DNA of 64,000 nucleotides from Mageeibacillus sp. UBA1212 (GTDB lineage: Bacteria > Bacillota > Clostridia > UBA1212). Below the pieces are notes generated by a model. The model saw only the letters and a program-made list of their open reading frames with translations. It ran no database searches and had not been told where the DNA came from. The translations under genes and the position numbers were made by a program. The stretch covers positions 1 through 64,000 of the forward strand of contig DBXM01000051.1 of assembly GCA_002309655.1 (NCBI GenBank), given 5' to 3'. This document shows, piece after piece, positions 34,737 through 43,170 of the stretch (position 1 is the stretch's first letter; each line of letters opens with the position of its first letter).

Positions 34737-36506
34737 TTATTTCAGTTTTTCGATCTTGACGTACTTGGAAAGTCCGCTGCCGTCCTCGACCTCGCGCTTG
34801 ATCACCACGCGGCGGATCTTGATGCCGTTGGAGAGCGGCAGGTCCTCCTTGGTGATCAGGCAGTAGTTGAGTTTCTTGTAGACGGGAAGCTCCGCGTTCC
34901 TGGCGGCGATTTCCTTCCTGAGCTTCTCGGTGAGCTCGGGGTCGTCCACGTAGGCGGGTTCGGTCTGGCACACGATGACGATGTCCTCATAAACGCTTCC
35001 GCCGCCCTTGTTGATGCCGAGCACAGTGAACGCCTTGACGCCTTCAATGTTCAGGAACGAGTCCTCCAGTTCGTCCGGGTAGACGTTCTCGCCGGATTCG
35101 TTGACGACGACCTCCTTGAGCCTTCCCTCTATATAAAGGGCGCCCTTCTCGAGCCTTCCGATGTCGCCGGATCTGAACCAGCCGTCCTCGTCCGTGGCCG
35201 CCGGCGCGTGCTTGCCGTTTTTGAGCATGCCGCTGTGGACCGAACCGCCGCGCATCACAAGCTCGCCCGCGGACTGATCGTTGTCGTTGAAGGGCACGAT
35301 CTTGTATTCCATGGAGGCGACCGGAACGCCGACGACGCCCTGAAGCCTGTATTTGATCTTCCTGCGCCGCTCCATGGAGGAGATGCCGACCTCGGTCATG
35401 CCGAAGCCGCACAGCGTGTAGTAGCCGATGCCGTTGATGATCTTCAGAGACTCGGGAAGCACGTGACCGCCGCCGCAGATGATGCACTGGATGTCCCTGC
35501 CCGCGAGCTCCTTAAGAACCGTTTTGTTGAAAAGCGCCTTCGCGACCGCGATACCGAAATCGGGTCCGATCCTCTGCGCGAAAATGCTCAGGTTCAGCAT
35601 GAAGTTGAACATGAACTGCTTGAATTTGGACTGCTTCGAGAGCTTGCCCTTGATGCCCTTCGCGATGTTGTTGACGAGCAGCGGCACTGCGAGAATGTGG
35701 GTGACCCGGTGGTCGCGGCACGTCTGAAGGAGAACAGAAGGCGCCATTCTGTCGGGCATTACCTGCGAGGCACCGAAAAAGCTGTACCAGAGGTAGTTCG
35801 CCATGAAGCCGAAAACGTGGTTGAGCGGCAGGAAGCAGAGCATTCTCTTGTCCCTGTCGTCGCAGATGTTCTTGTCGGCTCTGATGATCGGGCCGGCGTT
35901 CATGACCTGGTTGTAGATCGCGTCGTTGTTATAGATGAAAATCTTGGCCGTGCTGGTAGTGCCGGAGGTGCAGAGCGCCACCTCGTCGCCCCAGTCGTAG
36001 GAATCGATCCGCTCGATTGCGGTCCTGGACGTTTTGTCGGCGTTGACGGCGATCTCGAGGATCTGTCTCTTGTCGAGTTTCAGAATGTCAGTCGCGGCGA
36101 TCGTGACGCAGTTTTCGTACTGATGTCCGTCGTTCGTAATGATCGCGACTGCGCCGCCCTCGTCGATAAAGTACTGTGTAAGCTTTTCGTCGTGGCGCGC
36201 GTCAATAAGGAACGGGCTGAAGCCGGCCATGAGAATGCCCCAGAATATCTCGAACCACTCCGGGCAGTTGGCGAGCTTGAAGCAGACGAAGCCCTTTTGG
36301 ACGCCGTTCATTTTCTCGCGGATCTTGTCGGCGCAGTACCCGCTCACGAGTTCGACGTCGGTGAAGCTGAGCTTTTTGATCTGTCCGTCAAGCTTGTACT
36401 CGACCGCCGGCATGTCGCCGTGGTGCGAATAGACCTTGAAAATTCCCTTGTAGGAATGCTCGCCCTTTTCGAGCATGTCCAGGCATTCGAAACAATATTT
36501 GTCCAT
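34737..36506 (-). CDS. AMP-forming acyl ligase
   Basis: A 589-residue ANL ligase: ATP loop CTSGTTSTAK, LCGFGMTEVGIS, hinge FRSGDIGRLEKGAL, and a C-terminal lysine in NGIKIRR. Blocks such as FLPLNHVFGFMA, HVTHILAVPL-like segments and ICGGGHVLPE match the ligase part of the fusion at 8860-10860 closely, but there is no ACP domain. It is therefore probably a paralogue that loads a separate carrier or CoA. It follows ybeY with a 97-base gap and has a good GGAGAG ribosome site. Confidence 0.87.
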   Translation of the reverse strand: MDKYCFECLDMLEKGEHSYKGIFKVYSHHGDMPAVEYKLDGQIKKLSFTDVELVSGYCADKIREKMNGVQKGFVCFKLANCPEWFEIFWGILMAGFSPFLIDARHDEKLTQYFIDEGGAVAIITNDGHQYENCVTIAATDILKLDKRQILEIAVNADKTSRTAIERIDSYDWGDEVALCTSGTTSTAKIFIYNNDAIYNQVMNAGPIIRADKNICDDRDKRMLCFLPLNHVFGFMANYLWYSFFGASQVMPDRMAPSVLLQTCRDHRVTHILAVPLLVNNIAKGIKGKLSKQSKFKQFMFNFMLNLSIFAQRIGPDFGIAVAKALFNKTVLKELAGRDIQCIICGGGHVLPESLKIINGIGYYTLCGFGMTEVGISSMERRRKIKYRLQGVVGVPVASMEYKIVPFNDNDQSAGELVMRGGSVHSGMLKNGKHAPAATDEDGWFRSGDIGRLEKGALYIEGRLKEVVVNESGENVYPDELEDSFLNIEGVKAFTVLGINKGGGSVYEDIVIVCQTEPAYVDDPELTEKLRKEIAARNAELPVYKKLNYCLITKEDLPLSNGIKIRRVVIKREVEDGSGLSKYVKIEKLK

Positions 36507-36603
36507 TTAGTAAACTCTCCTTAAAATTAATGAGATCTTAAGTTCCCGGAAGCGCCTGCACGCGAACGGAATCGTCGCGCCGTGCCCCGGTGTCAGTCAA
36601 AAA

Positions 36604-37167
36604 TCAGTCGCGCGTGTAGCCCGCCTCCGCGAGCAGCTTTTCCGTGAGCGGCTTCATGACGGCCTCTTCCTCGGGCGTCTCGTGGTCGTAGCCCATCAGG
36701 TGCAGAAATCCGTGGCAGAGCAAAAACGCGAGCTCCCTCTTCTCGGAGTGGCCGTACTCCTTCGCCTGCTCCCTGACCTTCTCGACGGAAACGACGAGCT
36801 CCCCGAGCATTATCGCGCCGTTTTCCGGATTCAGGTCGTACTCGTCGAAAATGCCGTCGCCCTCGTTCATATCGAGGAACGGGAACGACAGAACGTCGGT
36901 CGCGCGGTCGATTCCCCGCTCTTCCTTGTTGATCCCGCGGATCATTCCGTTGTCGACAAAATAGACGTTGACGGTGGTCCCTGTGTCCGCCGCGAACTCG
37001 GGAAAATTCTTCTCCGCCTTGGTCAGAATGTCATCGGCGACCGCGCAATACTCAAGCAGCTCCGCGTCGGAAAGCAGTCCCCGCACCGGCTCTTTGGAAG
37101 CCGCGTCGAGATCGTCTCTTGTCTCCGCCGTGCTTACCGCGGGCGAGAACAAATACTCAGCAATCAT
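36604..37167 (-). CDS. ybeY: YbeY, endoribonuclease for rRNA maturation
   Basis: A 187-residue YbeY. The zinc site HGFLHLMGYDH (His152, His156, His162) is intact and preceded by the family blocks INKEERGIDRATDVLSFPF and GAIMLGELVVS. It takes part in 16S 3'-end processing and ribosome quality control. The N-terminal 30 residues are longer than in Bacillus. It overlaps phoH by 4 bases; this phoH-ybeY pairing is standard in Firmicutes. Confidence 0.95.
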   Translation of the reverse strand: MIAEYLFSPAVSTAETRDDLDAASKEPVRGLLSDAELLEYCAVADDILTKAEKNFPEFAADTGTTVNVYFVDNGMIRGINKEERGIDRATDVLSFPFLDMNEGDGIFDEYDLNPENGAIMLGELVVSVEKVREQAKEYGHSEKRELAFLLCHGFLHLMGYDHETPEEEAVMKPLTEKLLAEAGYTRD

Positions 37168-38135
37168 TTTTTAATTTCCTTTTCCTCGTATTTTTCGTAC
37201 GCTTTTATGATCTTTTTCACAAGCTCGTGCCTCACGACGTCTCTCTCGGTGAAGTTGACAAACGCGATTCCTTCTATGCCGTCGAGAATGTTCTTCGCGC
37301 TCTTGAGGCCCGAAGCGGTGTCGCGGGGCAGGTCTATCTGCGTTACGTCGCCGTTCACGACCGCCCTGGAGCCGTTGCCGATTCTCGTCAGGAACATCTT
37401 GAGCTGCTCGCGGGTCGTGTTCTGCGCTTCGTCGAGAATGATGAACGCGCTGTCGAGCGTGCGGCCTCTCATATAAGCCAGCGGCGCGATCTCGATTATG
37501 CCCTTCTCCAGCTTTTTCTGGAACGAGTCGAAGCCCATAATGTCGAAAAGCGCGTCGTAGAGCGGCCTCAGGTACGGGTCAACTTTGTTCTGCAGGTCAC
37601 CCGGCAGGAATCCGAGCTTTTCGCCCGCCTCTACGGCCGGCCTTGTGAGTATAATGCGTGAAACTTGATTCTTCCTTAATTCCGAAACCGCCTCAGCCAC
37701 CGCCAGGAACGTCTTTCCTGTTCCCGCGGGACCGATTCCGAAGGTCACCGTGTTCGACACGATCGCGTCCACGTACGCCTTCTGGCCGGCGGTTTTGGGC
37801 TTGATCGGAGTGCCCTTCGCGTTAAGGCAGACGCAGTCCGTGAGGATGGTTCCCGGTGCCGGCGCCCTGCCGACGCTCTCCATGTCGCAGTAGTAGGCCG
37901 CCAGCTGCCTCGTGACAATCTCGCCCGCCTTGGCCGCCTCGGCCACGTTTCTGATGACGTTGATCGAGTGCCTGACCGCCGCCTCGTTGTCGCCCTCGAC
38001 GGTGATTATTCCGTCGCCGAGAATCACGCTGGTCATGAACGCGTCCTCAACGATCGCCATGTTTTCGTCGTTTCTGCCGAAAATGTTCTTTAAATCTTCA
38101 AGTGATCCGTCAAAAATGTAATTCTGAGTCGTCAA
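37164..38135 (-). CDS. phoH: PhoH family ATPase
   Basis: A 323-residue PhoH protein with Walker A GIGPAGTGKT, Walker B FIILDEAQN and the TRPAVEAGEKLGFLPGD block. PhoH proteins are RNA-linked ATPases, probably helicase-like, working near YbeY. The start is a TTG at 38133-38135 with AAGGGAA upstream; no ATG lies in a fitting place. Its promoter at 38249-38277 is divergent from that of the MFS gene. Confidence 0.93.
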   Translation of the reverse strand: MTTQNYIFDGSLEDLKNIFGRNDENMAIVEDAFMTSVILGDGIITVEGDNEAAVRHSINVIRNVAEAAKAGEIVTRQLAAYYCDMESVGRAPAPGTILTDCVCLNAKGTPIKPKTAGQKAYVDAIVSNTVTFGIGPAGTGKTFLAVAEAVSELRKNQVSRIILTRPAVEAGEKLGFLPGDLQNKVDPYLRPLYDALFDIMGFDSFQKKLEKGIIEIAPLAYMRGRTLDSAFIILDEAQNTTREQLKMFLTRIGNGSRAVVNGDVTQIDLPRDTASGLKSAKNILDGIEGIAFVNFTERDVVRHELVKKIIKAYEKYEEKEIKK

Positions 38136-38248
38136 ACGAAAATTCCCTTCCCGCGCGCTTAAAAAGCCCTACCCGCTGTATTTGATCGCGAATCCGCTCC
38201 GCCCTGCGCGCATCTTTTAAAATTCCGGCCGTTTCGGCCTCAACTTAC

Positions 38249-38277
38249 ATTCTACAACAACCTCGATTCATTTTCAA
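38249..38277 (-). promoter_or_regulatory. Sigma-A promoter of phoH
   Basis: On the minus strand, TTGAAA (38272-38277) and TAGAAT (38249-38254) with a 17-base spacer, about 115 bases upstream of the TTG start of phoH. Confidence 0.65.
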
Positions 38278-38343
38278 GCGTTTTGAACTTCCGCGCGTGC
38301 CGTGCGTGCGCGTGAAGCCCTTCGTATTTCATTCCTCATTCCC

Positions 38344-38372
38344 TTGACATCCCTTCGTCCCGGTGCTATCAT
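38344..38372 (+). promoter_or_regulatory. Sigma-A promoter of the MFS gene
   Basis: TTGACA (38344-38349) and TATCAT (38367-38372) with a 17-base spacer. Any start codon inside this promoter, such as the in-frame GTG at 38363, cannot be used, so the ATG at 38420 is chosen for the gene. Confidence 0.8.
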
Positions 38373-38419
38373 CCCGCGTGCGGTCAGACTTCTTAACCCG
38401 GCCGCGTCACGGAGCGGAA

Positions 38420-39706
38420 ATGGACATCAAATCTAAATCTTATTCTGCATATCAAAAGGGGCTCATTTTTCTCTGCTGGGCGATCTATACCGTCTCGTAT
38501 TTCGGCAGGCTCAGCTTCAGTTCCAACATCACGAACATAATGGAATCGTACGGGGTGACGCACGCCGAAGCCGGGCTTGTGACCACCTTCTTTTTCTTTG
38601 CCTACGGAGCCGGCCAGTTCGTGAACGGTCTCCTTTGCAAGCACTACAACAAGACGGTCCTGTTCCCCGCCGCGCTGACGGTTTCGGCTGCGATTAACGT
38701 CGCGGTTTTCGCGGGTCTTCCGTTCAATCTTATCAAGTATTTCTGGTTCGTGAACGGCTGTTCGCAGTCCGTGCTATGGAGCTCGCTCATTCTGATTCTC
38801 GGCGAGAATCTCGACAGGAAGCACGCCGACATCTCGGTGGCGGTGCTTGGAACCACCACTTCGATAGGAACGTTTTTGTCCTATTTTTCGGGATTTGCGT
38901 TCACCCGCTGGGGCAATTATAAAATAGTGTTTCCGGTGGCCGCGGCGGTGATGATTCTGATGGCGGCGATGTGGCTCGTGTTCTACCCGCGACTTATCAG
39001 GAATATAAACGCGTCAAAACCGCTCGCGCCGGAACCGTCCGCTCAACAGGAGATTTCAGGTGAAAAACCGGACTCTCAGGAACAGCGCGAAAACGTCTCA
39101 AAGCTTGCAGGAAGAGCCGCAATAGTTACGGTTGCGGTCTTCGCGTTCTTCTCGGTTGTCTGCAACTTCCTGAAGGACGGCCTCCAGACCTGGGTCCCCG
39201 CGATCCTCAAGGAAACCTACCACATGGACGACAGCATCTCGATTCTGCTGACGCTCGTGCTTCCGGGCATTTCAGCTTTCTGCGGACTCGTCACCCTCGC
39301 CTTCTCAAAGGTAATCAAAAGCTTCCCGCTGCTGGCGGCGGCCATGTTCGGCGTGTCTGCCCTCTGCGCGCTGGTCCTGAGGTTCACGCTCGGTGTCTCC
39401 TTTATCGCGGCGCTCGTATTTTTCGCGATCATTTCGCTTCTAGCCCACTGCATAAACTCGGTATCGACCAATCTGCTGCCTCTTCGCGTGCGCGGCTCGC
39501 TGAACCCCGGAACCGTCTCGGGAATCCTGAACGGCAGCTGCTACGTCGGCTCCACGATCAGCGCGTACGGCCTGGGCCTCATTGCGGACAACGCCGGTTG
39601 GGACACCGTTTTCAGCGTATTTTTAATCTCCGCGGCGGTCGCCTCGCTGACCGGACTCGTGTTCTTTTTCGTCGAAAACGCAAGATCGCGGAAGAATTCA
39701 GGGTAG
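38420..39706 (+). CDS. MFS transporter, possibly OPA-like
   Basis: A 428-residue protein with about 12 membrane helices and a charged central loop (near 200-235) between two halves of six. The start ATG at 38420 has GGAGCGG upstream. The opening YTVSYFGRLSFSSNI and the conserved GxFVNGLLCKHYNK loop resemble the organophosphate/sugar-phosphate antiporter branch of the MFS. If that is right, glycerol 3-phosphate is a reasonable substrate given glpK and the oxidase operon nearby, but this is inference. It stands alone on the plus strand. Confidence 0.85.
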   Translation: MDIKSKSYSAYQKGLIFLCWAIYTVSYFGRLSFSSNITNIMESYGVTHAEAGLVTTFFFFAYGAGQFVNGLLCKHYNKTVLFPAALTVSAAINVAVFAGLPFNLIKYFWFVNGCSQSVLWSSLILILGENLDRKHADISVAVLGTTTSIGTFLSYFSGFAFTRWGNYKIVFPVAAAVMILMAAMWLVFYPRLIRNINASKPLAPEPSAQQEISGEKPDSQEQRENVSKLAGRAAIVTVAVFAFFSVVCNFLKDGLQTWVPAILKETYHMDDSISILLTLVLPGISAFCGLVTLAFSKVIKSFPLLAAAMFGVSALCALVLRFTLGVSFIAALVFFAIISLLAHCINSVSTNLLPLRVRGSLNPGTVSGILNGSCYVGSTISAYGLGLIADNAGWDTVFSVFLISAAVASLTGLVFFFVENARSRKNSG

Positions 39707-39744
39707 TTCTTTGTAAAACTGCCGGATTATTTAACAAAAATCGT

Positions 39745-39773
39745 TTTACTATCCCGTTTCAATGCGATATAAT
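39745..39773 (+). promoter_or_regulatory. Sigma-A promoter of the YwaF-like gene
   Basis: TTTACT (39745-39750) and TATAAT (39768-39773), 17-base spacer, about 47 bases before the start codon at 39820. Confidence 0.65.
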
Positions 39774-39819
39774 CATGAATTGAGCTCAAAGCTTTAATTA
39801 TCCTTAACGGAGTGTACAA

Positions 39820-40602
39820 ATGAGAGAATTTTTCGGAATCGGCGGTTACATGCGCGAACCTGAGGGCTACCTGTCCCCCGCGCATCTTATTTTTGTGTCT
39901 TCGCTCATGCTCGTCATGCTGGCGGCGGCGATTATTTTGGGTCTTGTCTACCGCAAAAAGAGTGAAAAAGAAAAACTGAAAGTCATCGCAGTCGCGGCGA
40001 TTCTCATGGACTCGATCGAGCTGTTCAAAATCGTTTTCGTGTGCTGGCGCGAACACAACTTCTCGCATATTCTCATCGTGCTGCCCCTGTTCCTGTGCAG
40101 CATTCCGCTGTTCACGCTTCCGCTGGCGGCGTTCGGGAAAGGCAGACTCCGCGAGGCGTCGCTTGACTTCACGTTCATTTTCGGTCTTCTGATCGCCTTC
40201 CTGGGAACCTACGGCGCCGGCCAGAACTACTCGGTCTACCCCGTGCTCGGTTTCGACAACGTCGTCTCGGGAATCACCCACGCAATCTCCGGTTTCGCGG
40301 CGCTCTACATCGCGGTCTCCGGCCTGCTCAGCATGAAGAAAGAGAACATCGGCATCTCGTTCGGAATCCTCTGCGGCTTCTGCGTGGCGGCGTACGTGGC
40401 TGACATCCTGATCCCTTACAACTACATGTTCCTGATGCGCGGCGACGGCACCCCCTACGACATTTTCTACAACCTCGTGAACGGCAACAAGATCCTCTAC
40501 CCGCTGATCGTCGTCTTCCTGTTCCTGCTCTACATCTCCTGCTTCTACGCGGTATTTTTCCTGATACGGAAAAACAGGCAGAAAAAGAAGAACGCGGCGT
40601 AA
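39820..40602 (+). CDS. YwaF-like (TIGR02206) integral membrane protein
   Basis: A 260-residue protein with about seven membrane helices. The segment VLPLFLCSIPLFTLPL and the later ISGFAALYIAVSGLL resemble the YwaF/TIGR02206 family of uncharacterised membrane proteins, related to TMEM164. No catalytic motif is evident to me. The start ATG has GGAGTG upstream. It has its own promoter and is followed by a shared terminator. Confidence 0.6.
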   Translation: MREFFGIGGYMREPEGYLSPAHLIFVSSLMLVMLAAAIILGLVYRKKSEKEKLKVIAVAAILMDSIELFKIVFVCWREHNFSHILIVLPLFLCSIPLFTLPLAAFGKGRLREASLDFTFIFGLLIAFLGTYGAGQNYSVYPVLGFDNVVSGITHAISGFAALYIAVSGLLSMKKENIGISFGILCGFCVAAYVADILIPYNYMFLMRGDGTPYDIFYNLVNGNKILYPLIVVFLFLLYISCFYAVFFLIRKNRQKKKNAA

Positions 40603-40626
40603 CCCGGTTCTTTATAGTATACAAAA

Positions 40627-40662
40627 CACCGCGGCAGTCAAAGCTCCGCGGTGCTTTTTTTT
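40627..40662. terminator. Bidirectional terminator between converging genes
   Basis: An 8-bp perfect stem (CACCGCGG 40627-40634 with 40646-40653) followed by eight T at 40655-40662 on the plus strand. On the minus strand the stem is followed by TTTTG. It serves the gene ending at 40602 and the one ending at 40679. Confidence 0.9.
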
Positions 40663-40678
40663 ATGTTCTGAAATATGT

Positions 40679-41620
40679 TTATTTGATAAATTCGAGAATG
40701 TCCGCCGTGACCTCGGGGGCCGCGGAGTCGTTCAGCACCTCGTGCCTGTTATCCTCATAGAGCTTCATTTTGACGTTCTTGCCGACCGCCTGCAGGTTGT
40801 CCCTGACCTTGATGACGCCCTTGCCGTAGTCTCCCACCGGGTCGTCACTTCCCGACACCAGGAACACCGGAATGTCCTCCGGGAACTCCCTGAACCACTT
40901 CTTGGAGTTGCAGTTTTTGGTGAGCTGCATAAGGTCGGAGAGCGCCGATACCGTGAACCGGAAGCTGCAGTGGGTGTCGTTCTTGTACATGTTGCGGATG
41001 GCTCTGTCCTTGGAAAGCCAGGAACGCCTGTCGTTTTCCTCCTTGAAATGGCTGTTGTAGCTGCCGAAGGCGAGGAACTCCAGGAACGTCGAGTAGGCCT
41101 TCTCGCCCTTAAAGAACTTCGTTATTTTAGTCAGGAAGAGGCCGATTCCCGCCGCGGGGTTGGGACCGCCGGTGCCCATCACAATGAGCTTTTCGGGCTT
41201 CGAATAATTTGCGGTTCCGATGTAGTTCGACGCCGCCAGCCTGACAATGAACGAGCCCATGCTGTGGCCCATCAGGTAGTAAGGAAGGTCCCTGCCGTAC
41301 TCGTTCCTGACCGCGTTCGCGAATACTCCAATGTCCTCCACCAGCCTCTTCCAGCCGTCCTTGTGGGCGATGAAGCCGTACTCGCTCTCGTCATTCACGG
41401 TGTAGCCGTGGCCCAGGTGGTCGTAGCCGAACACGAGATACCCCTCGTCCCGCAATCTTCTCATGAAAAAGTCGTAACGGACCGTATACTCCGACATGCC
41501 GTGAACGACCTGGTAGATGCCCTTCGGCCTGCCTTCGGGAACGTAAACGCGCCCCGCCAGCATGTGAACGCCGTCAGACGATAACACTTTTTTCTCGATA
41601 AAACCCTGCGCCTCTGCCAT
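40679..41620 (-). CDS. Monoacylglycerol-lipase-like serine hydrolase
   Basis: A 313-residue alpha/beta hydrolase without signal peptide. It has the nucleophile elbow GHSMGS, an HGMSEYTVRYD segment after the first strands, FGYDHLGHGYT as in PldB/monoacylglycerol lipases, an acid in SGSDDPVGDYG and a catalytic His in EDNRHEVLND. The serine hydrolase 4 family acts on monoacylglycerols and lysophospholipids. The gene directly upstream, 11 bases away, is glpK, which fits use of released glycerol. Confidence 0.85.
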   Translation of the reverse strand: MAEAQGFIEKKVLSSDGVHMLAGRVYVPEGRPKGIYQVVHGMSEYTVRYDFFMRRLRDEGYLVFGYDHLGHGYTVNDESEYGFIAHKDGWKRLVEDIGVFANAVRNEYGRDLPYYLMGHSMGSFIVRLAASNYIGTANYSKPEKLIVMGTGGPNPAAGIGLFLTKITKFFKGEKAYSTFLEFLAFGSYNSHFKEENDRRSWLSKDRAIRNMYKNDTHCSFRFTVSALSDLMQLTKNCNSKKWFREFPEDIPVFLVSGSDDPVGDYGKGVIKVRDNLQAVGKNVKMKLYEDNRHEVLNDSAAPEVTADILEFIK

Positions 41621-41631
41621 AATACACTCCT

Positions 41632-43143
41632 TTATTTCTCATTTCCGATTTCAAATTTAAACTCGCGGCAAGCTCTTACTGCCTCTTTCCATCCAGCGGT
41701 AAGTTTCCGCCGCTCGGCCTCGCTCATTGTAGGCACGAATTCCCGCTCGGCCGCCACCTTTACCGCCACGTCGCGCCTCGTCTGCCACATTCCCGCAGTG
41801 AGCCCCGCAAGGAACGCCGCACCCAAAGCGGTCGCCTCGTTGTTGGCCGGCTTCGCGACCTTCACGCAGGAAATGTCCGCCTGGAACCGCAGCAGGAATT
41901 TGTTCGCGGCCGCTCCGCCGTCCACCTTCAAAGTGAGCGGCCTCTGCCCCATGTCGCCCGCGATCGACTGAACGAGATCGTCCGTCTGGTACGCGATCGC
42001 CTCCAGCGCCGCGCGAACGATCTCCGCTTTTCCTGTAGCCCCGGTGATTCCGAAAAGGCTCCCGCGAGCGTCCATGTCCCAGTAAGGCGCGCCGAGACCC
42101 GCCAGCGCCGGAACCACGTAAAGTCCCTTCGAAGAGCCCGCTTTTTCGGCGATTTCCTCAGTTTCGGAGGCGTTTTTGATGACTCCCAGGTTGTCGCGGA
42201 GCCACTTCACGATCGCGCCGCCGGTGAAAACGCTGCCCTCGAGGGCGTACTGCGGCTCCTCGCCCTCAAGCGTCGCCGCAATTGTAGTTACGAGACCGTT
42301 CGTGCTCCTGACAGGAACGTTCCCCGTGTTGGCGAGCAGGAAGCAGCCGGTCCCGTAAGTGTTTTTCATTTCACCCGGGAACCAGCAGCACTGGCCGAAA
42401 AGCGCCGCCTGCTGGTCGCCGGCGATACCCGCCACCGGAATTTTGACGCCGGCGACGTCCGCGATACCGTAAAGCGTTCCCGAAGCCTTGACCTCGGGCA
42501 TCATCGACGCCGGGATCCCGAAAAGCTCAAGCAGCTCCTCATCCCACTTAAGTGTGTGGATGTTGAAGAGCATCGTGCGCGACGCGTTGGTCATATCCGT
42601 CGCGTGAACCTTCCCTCCCGTGAGCTTCCAGAGGAGCCACGTGTCGACGGTTCCGAACAAAAGGTCGCCGTTTTCGGCCGCCTCCCGCGCGCCCTTGACG
42701 TTGTCGAGGATCCACTTAATTTTGGTGGCGCTGAAATACGCGTCGAGCCTGAGCCCGGTTTTAGCCGATATCATCTCACCAAAGCCCTTGATTTCAAGCT
42801 CCTCGCAAAGCTGGGACGTGCGCCTGCACTGCCAGACGATGGCGTTAAAAACCGGCTTCCCCGTGTGCCTGTCCCAGACGATCGTTGTCTCACGCTGGTT
42901 TGTGATTCCCATCGCCATGACCTCGTCCGGATTCACGCCGCCGGAAGTGATCGCCTTCGTGATCGCTCTCAGCTGCTTTTCGTAGATCTCCTCGGGGTCC
43001 TCTTCGACCCACGCGGGCTTCGGGAATATCTGCCTGACCTCGTACTGCGCGGACGAAACCGCCTTTAAATTCGAGTCGAGAACGATTCCCCTTACGCTTG
43101 TCGTGCCGGCGTCAACCGCCAGAATGTATTTTTTCAATTTCAA
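41632..43143 (-). CDS. glpK: Glycerol kinase
   Basis: A 503-residue FGGY kinase. GITNQRETTIVWDRHTG, AIVWQCRRTS, GTVDTWLLWKLTGG and MTNASRTMLFNI mark it as GlpK rather than another sugar kinase. The N-terminal phosphate loop reads DAGTTSVRG, with Ala where Escherichia GlpK has Gln. It makes glycerol 3-phosphate, usable for lipid synthesis through PlsY or oxidation through the operon at 53.4 kb. No glpF lies beside it. Confidence 0.94.
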   Translation of the reverse strand: MKLKKYILAVDAGTTSVRGIVLDSNLKAVSSAQYEVRQIFPKPAWVEEDPEEIYEKQLRAITKAITSGGVNPDEVMAMGITNQRETTIVWDRHTGKPVFNAIVWQCRRTSQLCEELEIKGFGEMISAKTGLRLDAYFSATKIKWILDNVKGAREAAENGDLLFGTVDTWLLWKLTGGKVHATDMTNASRTMLFNIHTLKWDEELLELFGIPASMMPEVKASGTLYGIADVAGVKIPVAGIAGDQQAALFGQCCWFPGEMKNTYGTGCFLLANTGNVPVRSTNGLVTTIAATLEGEEPQYALEGSVFTGGAIVKWLRDNLGVIKNASETEEIAEKAGSSKGLYVVPALAGLGAPYWDMDARGSLFGITGATGKAEIVRAALEAIAYQTDDLVQSIAGDMGQRPLTLKVDGGAAANKFLLRFQADISCVKVAKPANNEATALGAAFLAGLTAGMWQTRRDVAVKVAAEREFVPTMSEAERRKLTAGWKEAVRACREFKFEIGNEK

Positions 43144-43170
43144 AAACCTCCCGCCGCCTTCATTCTATAA

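Noticed and set aside
35208..36524. Plus-strand open frame of 438 codons opposite the acyl ligase
   Set aside because: Antisense of conserved ligase motifs; no start signals.
38363..38419. Upstream GTG start for the MFS transporter
   Set aside because: It lies inside the promoter; the ATG at 38420 has a ribosome site and begins the recognisable protein.
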